Source: Acidobacteriaceae bacterium
Lineage (GTDB): Bacteria > Acidobacteriota > Terriglobia > Terriglobales > Acidobacteriaceae
Direction: 5' to 3'
Length of the DNA stretch: 9,107 bases
NCBI GenBank assembly: GCA_003166055.1
Contig: PMWR01000259.1
Coordinates: 12,378 to 21,484 of the forward strand
Shown piece after piece: positions 1-6,186 of this stretch; the stretch's first letter is position 1, and each line of letters starts with the position of its first letter. Under the pieces are notes generated by a model, which was not told where the DNA came from, made no database searches, and saw nothing but the letters and a program-made list of their open reading frames with translations. A program made the translations under genes and the position numbers.

Positions 1-1290
1 CAATACGTGATCAGTGGCGCGGCGACGGTGGAGGATGTGCTGGCAGTGGTGCGGCTGGCGCGGCTGGGCGGGGTCAAGGTCGAAGGCTCGGGACGAGATC
101 CAGGTTTGATGCCCGTGCCGCTGTTTGAATCGATTGACGATTTGCGGCAGGCTCCGGCGGTGTGCCGGGAGCTGTGGGCGCGGCCGGACTATCGCAAGCT
201 GATGGCAACCTGGGATCACTGGCAGGAGATCATGCTGGGCTACTCCGATTCAAACAAGGACGGCGGCATGTTGACCAGCACGTGGGAGATCTTCCGCGCG
301 CATCGCGACCTGCACGTTGTGGCCCGCGACGCAGGCGTGAAACTGCGGCTCTTCCACGGCCGCGGCGGCACGGTTGGACGCGGCGGAGGGCCGACGCATC
401 GCGCCATTTTTGCCCAGCCCATGGACTCCTTCGACGGGCAGTTACGCATTACGGAGCAGGGCGAGGTGCTGAACTTCAAATACGCCGACGAAGTGTTGGC
501 GGAGCGCAATCTTGAGTTGATGATTGCGGCCTCGCTCGATGCGCTGGCGCGGCCCAACGCACGCGACCCGGAGGGGCATTTTACCGGCGTGCTCAAGCCT
601 GAGTGGGAGGCGGCGCTCAACGAGCTTTCGGAGCTTTCTTACGGCTTTTACCGCAAGCACATTCTCGAAGACCCGGACGTGGTGACGTACTTTGAGGAGT
701 CGACGCCGGTGGGCGAGCTGGAGAATGCAAAGATCGGTTCGCGGCCTTCGCGACGCAAGGCTTCGCCTTCGCTTGCGGACCTGCGCGCGATTCCATGGGT
801 GTTTGGCTGGACGCAGTCGCGGCTGCTGGTGCCGGCATGGTTCGGCGTGGGGTTCGCGCTTGAGCAGTTTCTGGCGCAATCGGGCGCGTTGGAGCTGCTT
901 CAAACCATGGCGGGGGAGTTTCCGCTGTTTATCGATTTGCTGCGCAACGTGGAGATGGCCCTGGGCAAGGTGGACCTGGCCACGGCGCGGCTTTACTCCT
1001 CATTGGTTCAGGACCCGAAGATCCGCGAGCGCATTTACGACTTGTTCGACGCTGAGTTTCATCGCACTGTTCGCGCCGTGCTGGCCGTGCTTCGGCAAAC
1101 GGAGTTGCTTGAGACGAACCAGGTGCTGGCCCACTCGATCAAGCTACGGAATCCGTATGTGGATCCGATGCACCTGATCCAGGTGGATATGCTGAGGCGG
1201 AAGCGGTCCGGGGAAGATACGCCCGAAGTCAACCGGGCAATCGCGGCGACGATCAGCGGGATTTCGGCAGGGCTGAGGAATACGGGCTGA
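1..1290 (+). CDS. ppc: Phosphoenolpyruvate carboxylase, C-terminal half (5' end outside the window)
   Basis: Cytosolic enzyme that adds bicarbonate to PEP to give oxaloacetate and phosphate, refilling the TCA cycle. The frame is open from base 1, so the start lies upstream. The 429 residues present are about half of the family's usual 880-950. Numbered from base 1, the visible landmarks are GYSDSNKDGG near residue 80 with the catalytic-site lysine at 86; the glycine-rich loop FHGRGGTVGRGGGPTHRA from 118 (PEP/bicarbonate site); GSRPSRRK near 246; LRAIPWVFGWTQSR from 261; and the C-terminal LRNTG, matching the RNTG end of the E. coli enzyme, whose Asn is part of the aspartate inhibitor site. 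No frameshift is seen. A GTG at base 7 is an internal valine, not the start. It converges on the minus-strand sigma operon, with a shared terminator between them. Family identity is very secure; the missing half cannot be judged. Confidence 0.97.
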   Translation, partial: QYVISGAATVEDVLAVVRLARLGGVKVEGSGRDPGLMPVPLFESIDDLRQAPAVCRELWARPDYRKLMATWDHWQEIMLGYSDSNKDGGMLTSTWEIFRAHRDLHVVARDAGVKLRLFHGRGGTVGRGGGPTHRAIFAQPMDSFDGQLRITEQGEVLNFKYADEVLAERNLELMIAASLDALARPNARDPEGHFTGVLKPEWEAALNELSELSYGFYRKHILEDPDVVTYFEESTPVGELENAKIGSRPSRRKASPSLADLRAIPWVFGWTQSRLLVPAWFGVGFALEQFLAQSGALELLQTMAGEFPLFIDLLRNVEMALGKVDLATARLYSSLVQDPKIRERIYDLFDAEFHRTVRAVLAVLRQTELLETNQVLAHSIKLRNPYVDPMHLIQVDMLRRKRSGEDTPEVNRAIAATISGISAGLRNTG

Positions 1291-1294
1291 TAAA

Positions 1295-1311
1295 AGCAGC
1301 TACTAGCTGCT
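1295..1311. repeat. Short perfect hairpin just after ppc
   Basis: AGCAGCT and AGCTGCT form a perfect 7-bp stem around the loop ACT, five bases after the ppc stop codon. The following AGTTTCTAGCTC repeats the TAGC/CTAG wording. There is no T-tract behind it, so it is unlikely to terminate by itself. It may protect the 3' end of the mRNA or be a fragment of a short interspersed repeat. Confidence 0.4.
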
Positions 1312-1360
1312 AGTTTCTAGCTCTGGCGTTGCCCCCTCGATTTCGATACGCACTGCTGTG

Positions 1361-1395
1361 AAACGAAGGCGGGCCTTGAGGGCCCGCCTTCGTTT
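1361..1395. terminator. Bidirectional intrinsic terminator between ppc and the sigma operon
   Basis: AAACGAAGGCGGGCC (1361-1375) is the exact reverse complement of GGCCCGCCTTCGTTT (1381-1395), giving a perfect GC-rich 15-bp stem with the 5-base loop TTGAG. Each strand reads into TTT at the foot of the stem. It lies between convergent ppc (+) and the last gene of the minus-strand operon, so it should serve both. The T-tracts are short, but the stem is exceptionally strong. Confidence 0.85.
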
Positions 1396-1404
1396 GGCAT
1401 CAGG

Positions 1405-1728
1405 TTAGCGCTGGCGAGTGTTGGCGAGGGCCCGAAGGATTGTGCGGGTATTCTTGTTCATCACTTGACGAAGGTACATGGTGATGGCGAACAGGATGAC
1501 CAGGAAGAAGAGGTCCACGCGAAGAAGCGAGTGCAGAAGCCCGGGCAGGTCGTCTGGGCGCATATGCATGTGCATCCAGATGAAAACGACGACGGCGAGG
1601 ATGGCGAGCACGCCAACGATGATGCGGGAGGTTCGTTCAGACCGGTCGGCGGCGGCCAGGGCTTGCTGGACAAAGGCGAGTTCTGCGTTGGCATTTTCTG
1701 AGTTAGGCTGCTGGTGTTCGGGGCTCAT
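1405..1728 (-). CDS. Small two-helix membrane protein, last gene of the sigma operon
   Basis: No named family is recognised in this 107-residue protein. The first 33 residues are polar and helix-prone. Two hydrophobic segments follow, at about 35-52 and 70-86, joined by a short loop containing Met-His-Met-His-Met at 52-56, and the tail is basic. This predicts an inner-membrane hairpin, probably with both ends in the cytosol by the positive-inside rule. Its ATG overlaps the stop of the sigma factor gene (ATGA), and AAAGGA lies about seven bases upstream of the ATG, so it is probably translationally coupled to the sigma factor. That pairing suggests a partner role such as holding or sensing for the sigma factor, but the usual zinc-binding HxxxCxxC anti-sigma motif is absent. 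The function is inferred from position only. Confidence 0.8.
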   Translation of the reverse strand: MSPEHQQPNSENANAELAFVQQALAAADRSERTSRIIVGVLAILAVVVFIWMHMHMRPDDLPGLLHSLLRVDLFFLVILFAITMYLRQVMNKNTRTILRALANTRQR

Positions 1729-2288
1729 GCTGGTTTCCTTTCAAGGGTAAGGTGTTTGCGAAGGGTGGTAACTCCGTAATTGAGACGCGACTTGGCGGTG
1801 CCGATCGGAATCTCAAGGATGGCGGCAGTTTCTTCAAGCGAGAGGTCGTGCTGGTAGCGGAGAAGGAGGACGGCTCGGCTGGCGGGCGAGACGTGATCGA
1901 GTAGCGTCAGGAAGGCCTCGTCGGGTGGCTCGCCGATGGTCGCGTTGAGGGTAGTGAGGCTTTCAGGGGTCGCGTCGTCAAGCGGTTGCCAGCGCCGGGC
2001 GTGATTGAGATGCGTGAAGGCAATGCGCGAAGCGATCCGGAAAGTCCATGGGCGGAAGACGGCCGGTTCGCGCAGGAACGGGAGCTTGCGAAAGATCTGG
2101 AGCGAAGTCTCTTGCAGAATGTCATCGGCGAGTTCCGGTCCAGCGAGACGGGTGATATAGCGGCGCAGCGGCACATAGGCGTCCCGGAGAAGCTGTTCCA
2201 GCGCGGCCCGGTCACCTGTCTGGGCGAGCAGGACCAGGAAGGTCTGGTCGGGCGTCGGTGGCTCATCCGGTTCGGTTCGGGTGTGCAT
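1725..2288 (-). CDS. ECF-type RNA polymerase sigma factor
   Basis: A 187-residue sigma-70 family protein that would redirect RNA polymerase to its own promoters. The sigma-2 region is about residues 27-99 (LEQLLRDAYVPLRRYI, then LADDILQETSLQIFRKLP and RPWTFRIASR). The sigma-4 helix-turn-helix is about 126-181 (SPASRAVLLLRYQHDLS, then LEETAAILEIPIGTAKSRL). Regions 1 and 3 are missing, as expected for an ECF factor. The chosen ATG (MHTRTEPDEP) puts sigma-2 at the normal distance from the N-terminus. The frame stays open for another 151 codons upstream, but that part overlaps the preceding membrane-protein gene and has no family features. The Shine-Dalgarno sequence before this ATG is weak. It is third in the operon, 74 bases after the membrane-protein gene, and overlaps the next gene by 4 bases. 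The regulon is unknown. Confidence 0.92.
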   Translation of the reverse strand: MHTRTEPDEPPTPDQTFLVLLAQTGDRAALEQLLRDAYVPLRRYITRLAGPELADDILQETSLQIFRKLPFLREPAVFRPWTFRIASRIAFTHLNHARRWQPLDDATPESLTTLNATIGEPPDEAFLTLLDHVSPASRAVLLLRYQHDLSLEETAAILEIPIGTAKSRLNYGVTTLRKHLTLERKPA

Positions 2289-2362
2289 ACTTGAAAGAGG
2301 CTTCGGAGCGACTGAAAGTTCGGTTCCGGCGAATAAATAATTGTGAGAAACGGGGTCTCTGT
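2289..2362 (-). other. Spacer between the membrane-protein and sigma genes
   Basis: These 74 bases hold the only real gap in the operon. Read on the minus strand, an A/T-rich patch (CAATTATTTATTC) is followed by GCCGGAACCGAAC, which contains a GGAAC like the -35 box of ECF promoters. I cannot find a matching -10 element at the right distance, so an internal autoregulated promoter is only a possibility. Confidence 0.25.
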
Positions 2363-2875
2363 CTAGTGCATCGCAGCATGAACTGCCACGTGCAGGCCCA
2401 TGATCAGCGCAGTGGCCAGAATTCCGGCTGCGACTGGGCCGCGTTTGCGCCACAGTAGCACGGTTGCGACGGCGAAGATCGCTTCCGGAATCATGATGAC
2501 CGTGAGCCAATATGGCCATGACGCGTGCCCATATCCTAGTTCCGGAAACATCAGGGAAATGAGGCGCAGAAGTGGAAATGCGCATCCCGCCACAAACAGT
2601 GCGGACAATGCTCCCAAAGTTATTCCGAGTGCTTTTCTTCCCGTGTTGTTCATTCCTGCCTCCTTTGCCGGTCTCTTCAAATTCATCCGAAAAACGCTTG
2701 CCGCATGGCGCAGAATCGCCGTTACGCTTCCCAGCGCCCAAAACAACGCCGCCCAGTCCCCATCAACGAAGTCGAGCTCGTGCAGCATGGCGGTGGCCCA
2801 TTGGCGGCTCTCCTCGGGAACAAGGCGAAGCACGGCCTTGAGCAGGCCAGCAGCCAGTTTGCGCGGCGCTCCCAT
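2363..2875 (-). CDS. Multi-helix membrane protein downstream of the PadR regulator
   Basis: A 170-residue protein of unknown function. The N-terminal 60 residues (MGAPRKLAAGLL, then EESRQWATAMLHELD and GDWAALFWALGS) resemble a soluble or amphipathic module that I recall from hypothetical proteins next to PadR or sigma genes in several phyla. Three membrane helices follow, at about 82-108, 120-142 and 147-168, and the C-terminus has three histidines (LHVAVHAAMH). The start is chosen at the ATG that overlaps the PadR stop by one base (TGATG), with GGA about seven bases upstream; an earlier in-frame ATG at 3016 lies within the PadR gene and is rejected. The one-base overlap indicates co-translation with PadR. 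It could sense an envelope signal or restrain the sigma factor encoded next. This is inference from order; no catalytic motif is visible. Confidence 0.82.
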   Translation of the reverse strand: MGAPRKLAAGLLKAVLRLVPEESRQWATAMLHELDFVDGDWAALFWALGSVTAILRHAASVFRMNLKRPAKEAGMNNTGRKALGITLGALSALFVAGCAFPLLRLISLMFPELGYGHASWPYWLTVIMIPEAIFAVATVLLWRKRGPVAAGILATALIMGLHVAVHAAMH

Positions 2876-3183
2876 CAGAGTTCCGCCAGACCCAGAGCTA
2901 CCTGGCCAAGACCGCCTGTGGCTTGCTCCGGTGCGTTCGCCCTGGCGAACCGCAGACCTTCCGGCGTGAACCGGTACATGTGCCGCGGAGGCTTCCCTGG
3001 GTCGGCGATCTCCCACTGGGTTTCCAGCAGCTTCCGCTCAGCGAGCCGCATGAGGATCGGATACATGGTGCCGGACTTCAGGCCGGTGGTGCGGCTGAGG
3101 TCGTAGCCATACTTCCATTCCTCGGGCCGCTCGAGGAAAGCATCGAGAGTCAGGATGGTTTGCGGGGACATACGCAGCTTCAT
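2875..3183 (-). CDS. PadR-family transcriptional regulator
   Basis: A 102-residue winged-helix DNA-binding protein, the short PadR type, normally acting as a dimeric repressor. Visible features are the N-terminal helix (SPQTILTLDAFLERP), the diagnostic YGYDLSRTTGLKSGTMYPILMRLAERKLLE stretch split here as YGYDLSRTTG (25-34) and SGTMYPILMRLAERKLLE (37-54, containing the recognition helix), and the wing PPRHMYRFTPEGLRFA (65-80). The long C-terminal dimerisation coil of larger PadR proteins is mostly absent. It is the first gene of the minus-strand operon and overlaps the next by one base. A promoter with a palindrome lies directly upstream, so self-repression is likely. The predicted transcription start is only 2-3 bases before the chosen ATG, which would make the message nearly leaderless; a second in-frame ATG at residue 5 is an alternative start. 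Confidence 0.93.
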   Translation of the reverse strand: MKLRMSPQTILTLDAFLERPEEWKYGYDLSRTTGLKSGTMYPILMRLAERKLLETQWEIADPGKPPRHMYRFTPEGLRFARANAPEQATGGLGQVALGLAEL

Positions 3184-3191
3184 GAAATGAA

Positions 3192-3220
3192 ACTCTACAT
3201 ATGTAGAATTTGATTGTCAA
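3192..3220 (-). promoter_or_regulatory. Promoter of the padR-sigma operon
   Basis: On the minus strand, a perfect -35 box TTGACA (3220-3215) is followed after exactly 17 bases by TAGAGT (3197-3192), which matches 4 of 6 bases of the TATAAT consensus. Transcription would start at about 3185-3186, almost at the padR ATG (3183). Confidence 0.65.
3194..3207. promoter_or_regulatory. Palindromic operator, probable PadR binding site
   Basis: TCTACATATGTAGA is a perfect 14-bp palindrome inside the promoter spacer and overlapping the -10 box. PadR-family operators are commonly dyads built on ACAT/ATGT, and this one (ACATATGT) fits, so bound PadR would block RNA polymerase. No second copy was noticed in the window. 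Binding itself is inferred. Confidence 0.65.
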
Positions 3221-3487
3221 CGGTTGTTTTGCTCCCAGCGGGAGAAGTTCGGGTTATTGGCCCTTATCCAGTCTGATCGCGGGTTGGGTGAGTCCCGGGA
3301 TGATCGAGAAATACTCGCACGTTCGGGCGACGGTAATCCGTAACGCTATCAGTTCAGCGTAGTCTTTTCCAATCCAGGCCGGCGCAAACTGTTTTCGACT
3401 CGGTCCATTTAGATTGCGCAAATTCCGATTCCCCCTTCACCGGCTCATCCATTACCATTCTCCCGCATCTTCCCGCGAGGATTTCGT
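3221..3487. other. Divergent intergenic region between padR and the VOC gene
   Basis: No gene is supported in this stretch. The end near 3220 belongs to the padR promoter. The end near 3487 holds GAGG (3477-3480), seven bases before the ATG of the VOC gene, a good ribosome binding site. The promoter of the VOC gene was not convincingly found: TAGATT at 3410-3415 could be a -10 box, but no good -35 lies 16-18 bases ahead of it. I see no hairpin, tRNA or repeat here. Confidence 0.4.
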
Positions 3488-3847
3488 ATGTTCAAAGTTG
3501 CTGTCCCGCTTCTCCATGTCTCTAATTCCGCCGCGGCCGAGAACTTCTACTGCACCCAGCTCGGCTTCCAAAAAGACTTCGCCCATCGCGTCGACGAAGA
3601 ACATCCCGAACCCTGCTACCTGGGCCTTAGCCGCGATCGAATCTGGCTCATCGTCTCCTCGTATCCGGGAGACGGTATCGCCGGCGGTGTGGCCAACATC
3701 CTCGTGGACAACGTTGACGCGCTCCACGCCGAGTTCGTCGCCAAGGGCGTCCCCATCGACACGCCGCCCATCAATCAGACCTGGGGCAGCCGCGAAATGT
3801 ACGTCAAGGATGCCGACCGCAATTGTCTGCGCTTCATCCAGGCCTGA
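3488..3847 (+). CDS. VOC (glyoxalase/bleomycin-resistance fold) family protein
   Basis: A 119-residue single-domain protein of the vicinal oxygen chelate superfamily. Two beta-alpha-beta-beta-beta halves are readable: [20 protein letters not shown] (6-25, with the first-strand His10 at the usual metal-ligand position), then [18 protein letters not shown] (66-83) and the closing [18 protein letters not shown] (102-119), a version of the D-P-D-G-N-x-(L/I)-x-F signature. Family members include glyoxalases, ring-cleaving dioxygenases and antibiotic-binding proteins. The length and sequence fit the bleomycin-resistance-like group, but the substrate cannot be told from sequence, and metal binding is uncertain because the second-half ligands are not clear. 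GAGG sits seven bases before the ATG. It stands alone, 218 bases ahead of pckG on the same strand; no terminator is seen between them, so read-through is possible. Confidence 0.88.
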   Translation: MFKVAVPLLHVSNSAAAENFYCTQLGFQKDFAHRVDEEHPEPCYLGLSRDRIWLIVSSYPGDGIAGGVANILVDNVDALHAEFVAKGVPIDTPPINQTWGSREMYVKDADRNCLRFIQA

Positions 3848-4065
3848 CCCCCAACCGCTCCTTGGAGGTCTCTCCCGGTTGCGCATCGTGGCAAACCCCT
3901 GATGTACACTGGCTGGACAGTCCGACCTTTGAACCTCCTCGACGAGACCGCGCGTGCTATGAAAACATCGAGAGGTTTGCGGAAGATCGTCGAAAGATTC
4001 CGCTCGCACCAGGCCTCACTGGCCGCATCCACGGCCACACCCAAAGAAGGAATGGCGCCTATCTT
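3848..4065 (+). other. Leader region of pckG
   Basis: 218 bases between the VOC gene and pckG with no supported gene. Hexamers such as TTGCGC (3879-3884) and TACACT (3905-3910), or TTGAAC (3929-3934) and TATGAA (3958-3963), are spaced 20 and 23 bases apart, too far for a confident sigma-70 promoter. A long 5' leader with control of pckG is possible but not shown. Confidence 0.3.
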
Positions 4066-5895
4066 ATGAGAACGACAAACACCGCAACCCATACCAGGCC
4101 ATTGACCAAAAACAAGCACCTCATTCGCTGGGTCGAAAAGATGGCTGCGCTCACCACGCCTGACACCATCCACTGGGTCGACGGCAGCGAGCAGGAGAAC
4201 AAATGGCTGTGCGGCGAATTGGTCGCGGCGGGCACCTTCATCAAACTGAATAAAGAGAAGTGGCCGGGATGTTTCTACGCGCGATCCGATCCTCGAGATG
4301 TCGCCCGTGTCGAAGAACGCACGTTTATCTGTTCCCTCTCGAAAGACAGCGCCGGGCCAACCAACAACTGGGAAGACCCCTACGTCATGCGCCGCCGTCT
4401 CAAGGGACTCTTTTCCGGTTGCATGCGCGGCCGCACCATGTATGTGCTCGCCTTCAGCATGGGCCCCATCGGCTCGCCCATGTCGCAGATTGGCGTCCAG
4501 CTTACCGATTCCCCTTATGTCGTCGTGAATATGCGCATCATGGCGCGTATCGGGCTACCCGTTCTGGCCGAAATCGACAGGGACGAAAAGCGCGTGGTGC
4601 CCTGCATGCACTCCGTCGGTGCGCCCCTCGAACCCGGTCAAAAGGATGTGCCGTGGCCCTGCAACGACGAGAAGTACATCGTGCATTTTCCCGAAACCCG
4701 CGAGATATGGAGCTACGGCTCAGGCTACGGCGGCAACGCCCTGCTCGGAAAAAAGTGCTTTGCCCTGCGCATCGCCTCGAACATCGCCCGCGATGAAGGC
4801 TGGATGGCCGAACACATGCTCATTCTCGGCCTCGAATCCCCCACGGGCGAAAAGACCTACATGGCTGCGGCGTTTCCCTCCGCATGCGGCAAGACCAATC
4901 TCGCCATGATGGTGCCGCCTCCCGCCTTCGACGGCTGGAAGGTCTGGACCGTCGGCGACGACATTGCCTGGATCAAGCCCGATGCGAACGGCCAACTGCG
5001 CGCCATCAATCCCGAAGCAGGCTTCTTCGGTGTCGCGCCCGGCACCAGCCCCAGGACCAATCCCAATGCGGTCGCCACGCTGCGCAAGAACACGATCTTT
5101 ACAAACGTCGCTCTCACTCCCGACGGCGGCGTGTGGTGGGAAGGCATGACCGACGAGCCTCCCGCTGAGCTCCTCGACTGGCGCGGCGAGCACTGGACGC
5201 CGGAGATCGGCAAAGCCACCGGCAAACCCGCGGCCCATCCCAATGGACGCTTCACCGCGCCCGCATCGCAATGCCCGGTGATCGACCCCAACTGGGAAGA
5301 TCCCAACGGCGTACCCATCAGCGCCTTCATTTTCGGTGGCCGCCGTTCCTCGACCATCCCGCTCGTCTATCAGGCCTTCAACTGGAGCGCCGGCGTCTAC
5401 ATCGGCGCCACCATGGGCTCTGAAACCACCGCGGCAGCCGCAGGCGCGGTCGGCAAGGTGCGCCGCGACCCCATGGCCATGCTGCCCTTCTGCGGCTACC
5501 ACATGGGCGACTACTTCCGTCACTGGATCAAGATGCAGCGCACGCTCACTTCCACGCCGCGCATCTTTCATGTGAACTGGTTCCGCAAGGATGAAGATGG
5601 CAGATTCCTGTGGCCCGGCTTCGGCGAGAACATGCGCGTGCTCAAGTGGATCGTCGATCGCGTGCGCGGACGCGCTCAGGGCAAGGAGACTCCCATCGGC
5701 TGGACCCCGCACTACGAAAACATGGAGTGGACCGGCCTCGATTTCTCACGCGAAAAATTTGCGCAGTTACAGGAAGTCAACCGCGCCGCATGGCGCACCG
5801 AACTCATTGGCCACGAAGAGCTGTTCATCGACCTGCATGACCACCTGCCGCCGGAGATGATCTACGAGCGCGAACTGCTGATCTGCCGCATTTGA
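4066..5895 (+). CDS. pckG: Phosphoenolpyruvate carboxykinase (GTP)
   Basis: Converts oxaloacetate and GTP to PEP, GDP and CO2, the entry step of gluconeogenesis, in the cytosol. At 609 residues it is full length (family about 600-625). Visible landmarks are DPRDVARVE (substrate arginine); YGSGYGGN (217-224) with GKK at 228-230; EHM with the metal-ligand His250; the kinase-1 P-loop FPSACGKTN (270-278) with the hyper-reactive Cys274 typical of the GTP class; kinase-2 VGDDIAW (296-302) with the metal aspartates; GGRR (424-427); and the guanine pocket [20 protein letters not shown] (503-522) with W505, F506, F514 and F519. The chosen ATG gives an N-terminus like other GTP-type enzymes. The frame is open 81 codons further back but overlaps the VOC gene. 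The purine-rich AAGAAGG (4044-4050) is 15 bases from the ATG, rather far for a ribosome binding site. All key residues are present. Confidence 0.97.
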   Translation: MRTTNTATHTRPLTKNKHLIRWVEKMAALTTPDTIHWVDGSEQENKWLCGELVAAGTFIKLNKEKWPGCFYARSDPRDVARVEERTFICSLSKDSAGPTNNWEDPYVMRRRLKGLFSGCMRGRTMYVLAFSMGPIGSPMSQIGVQLTDSPYVVVNMRIMARIGLPVLAEIDRDEKRVVPCMHSVGAPLEPGQKDVPWPCNDEKYIVHFPETREIWSYGSGYGGNALLGKKCFALRIASNIARDEGWMAEHMLILGLESPTGEKTYMAAAFPSACGKTNLAMMVPPPAFDGWKVWTVGDDIAWIKPDANGQLRAINPEAGFFGVAPGTSPRTNPNAVATLRKNTIFTNVALTPDGGVWWEGMTDEPPAELLDWRGEHWTPEIGKATGKPAAHPNGRFTAPASQCPVIDPNWEDPNGVPISAFIFGGRRSSTIPLVYQAFNWSAGVYIGATMGSETTAAAAGAVGKVRRDPMAMLPFCGYHMGDYFRHWIKMQRTLTSTPRIFHVNWFRKDEDGRFLWPGFGENMRVLKWIVDRVRGRAQGKETPIGWTPHYENMEWTGLDFSREKFAQLQEVNRAAWRTELIGHEELFIDLHDHLPPEMIYERELLICRI

Positions 5896-5936
5896 CTTGT
5901 CTGCCGCATGCGAGTTGCCCCCTCGCGATTCCTGAA

Positions 5937-6151
5937 GCCCTGCGCTCAAATTGGCGAACACCGGCCTGGGGCGCTTTGGCTTCGTCGATGCGATTCATCC
6001 TTCAGGCAACTGGTATAACTCCGATTTCCTGGGCGTCGATTTGAGCATCTCACTTCTGATAGCGGAGAATCTTCGCATTGAGCGGGTTTGGAACACTCTT
6101 ATGAGCAATCCGGAGCCCGTAAACGTAATGCGATTGATGGCGTATCAATAG
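5937..6151 (+). pseudogene. C-terminal remnant of a glycoamylase-like glycosidase, frameshifted
   Basis: This stretch encodes the last 65-70 residues of a paralogue of the next gene and nothing else of it. From GRFGFVDAIHP (frame of 5951) to the stop at 6149-6151 it matches residues 373-427 of the intact protein at more than half the positions by eye (shared NWY, AENLR, VW, NPE). Just upstream the match continues in a different frame: ALRSNW..AWG (from 5937) lines up with AMRSKW..AWG. The switch falls where the remnant reads GCCTGGGGCGC and the paralogue reads GCCTGGGGACGC, so one base has been lost. The conserved GIDQG motif has become GVDLS. No start codon or ribosome binding site makes sense of it, and the N-terminal roughly 360 residues are missing. 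It begins within about 45 bases of the pckG stop, suggesting that most of a tandem copy was deleted. Confidence 0.85.
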
Positions 6152-6174
6152 CTCTGCGTCCCCGGGCGAGAATT

Positions 6175-6181
6175 GGAGAAG
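6175..6181 (+). promoter_or_regulatory. Ribosome binding site that fixes the glycosidase start
   Basis: GGAGAAG ends five bases before the ATG at 6187 and supports that start over the longer open frame reaching back to 6088, which overlaps the pseudogene, and over the internal ATG at 6214. Confidence 0.8.
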
Positions 6182-6186
6182 TTTCG

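Noticed and set aside
2289..2741. N-terminal extension of the sigma factor by 151 codons
   Set aside because: The extension overlaps the membrane-protein gene in another frame and carries no sigma features; the sigma-2 region is correctly placed from the ATG at 2288.
3823..4065. 81-codon extension of pckG at its N-terminus
   Set aside because: It starts inside the VOC gene and does not resemble any PEP carboxykinase N-terminus. The enzyme is full length from the ATG at 4066.
4720..5712. 330-codon open frame on the minus strand inside pckG
   Set aside because: It is antisense to a fully conserved enzyme in GC-rich DNA, where long shadow frames are common. The protein has no recognisable motif.
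1328..5925. The 12-mer GTTGCCCCCTCG appears both after ppc (1328-1339) and after pckG (5914-5925)
   Set aside because: A few shared 12-mers are expected by chance in a 9-kb GC-rich window, and the flanking bases do not match.
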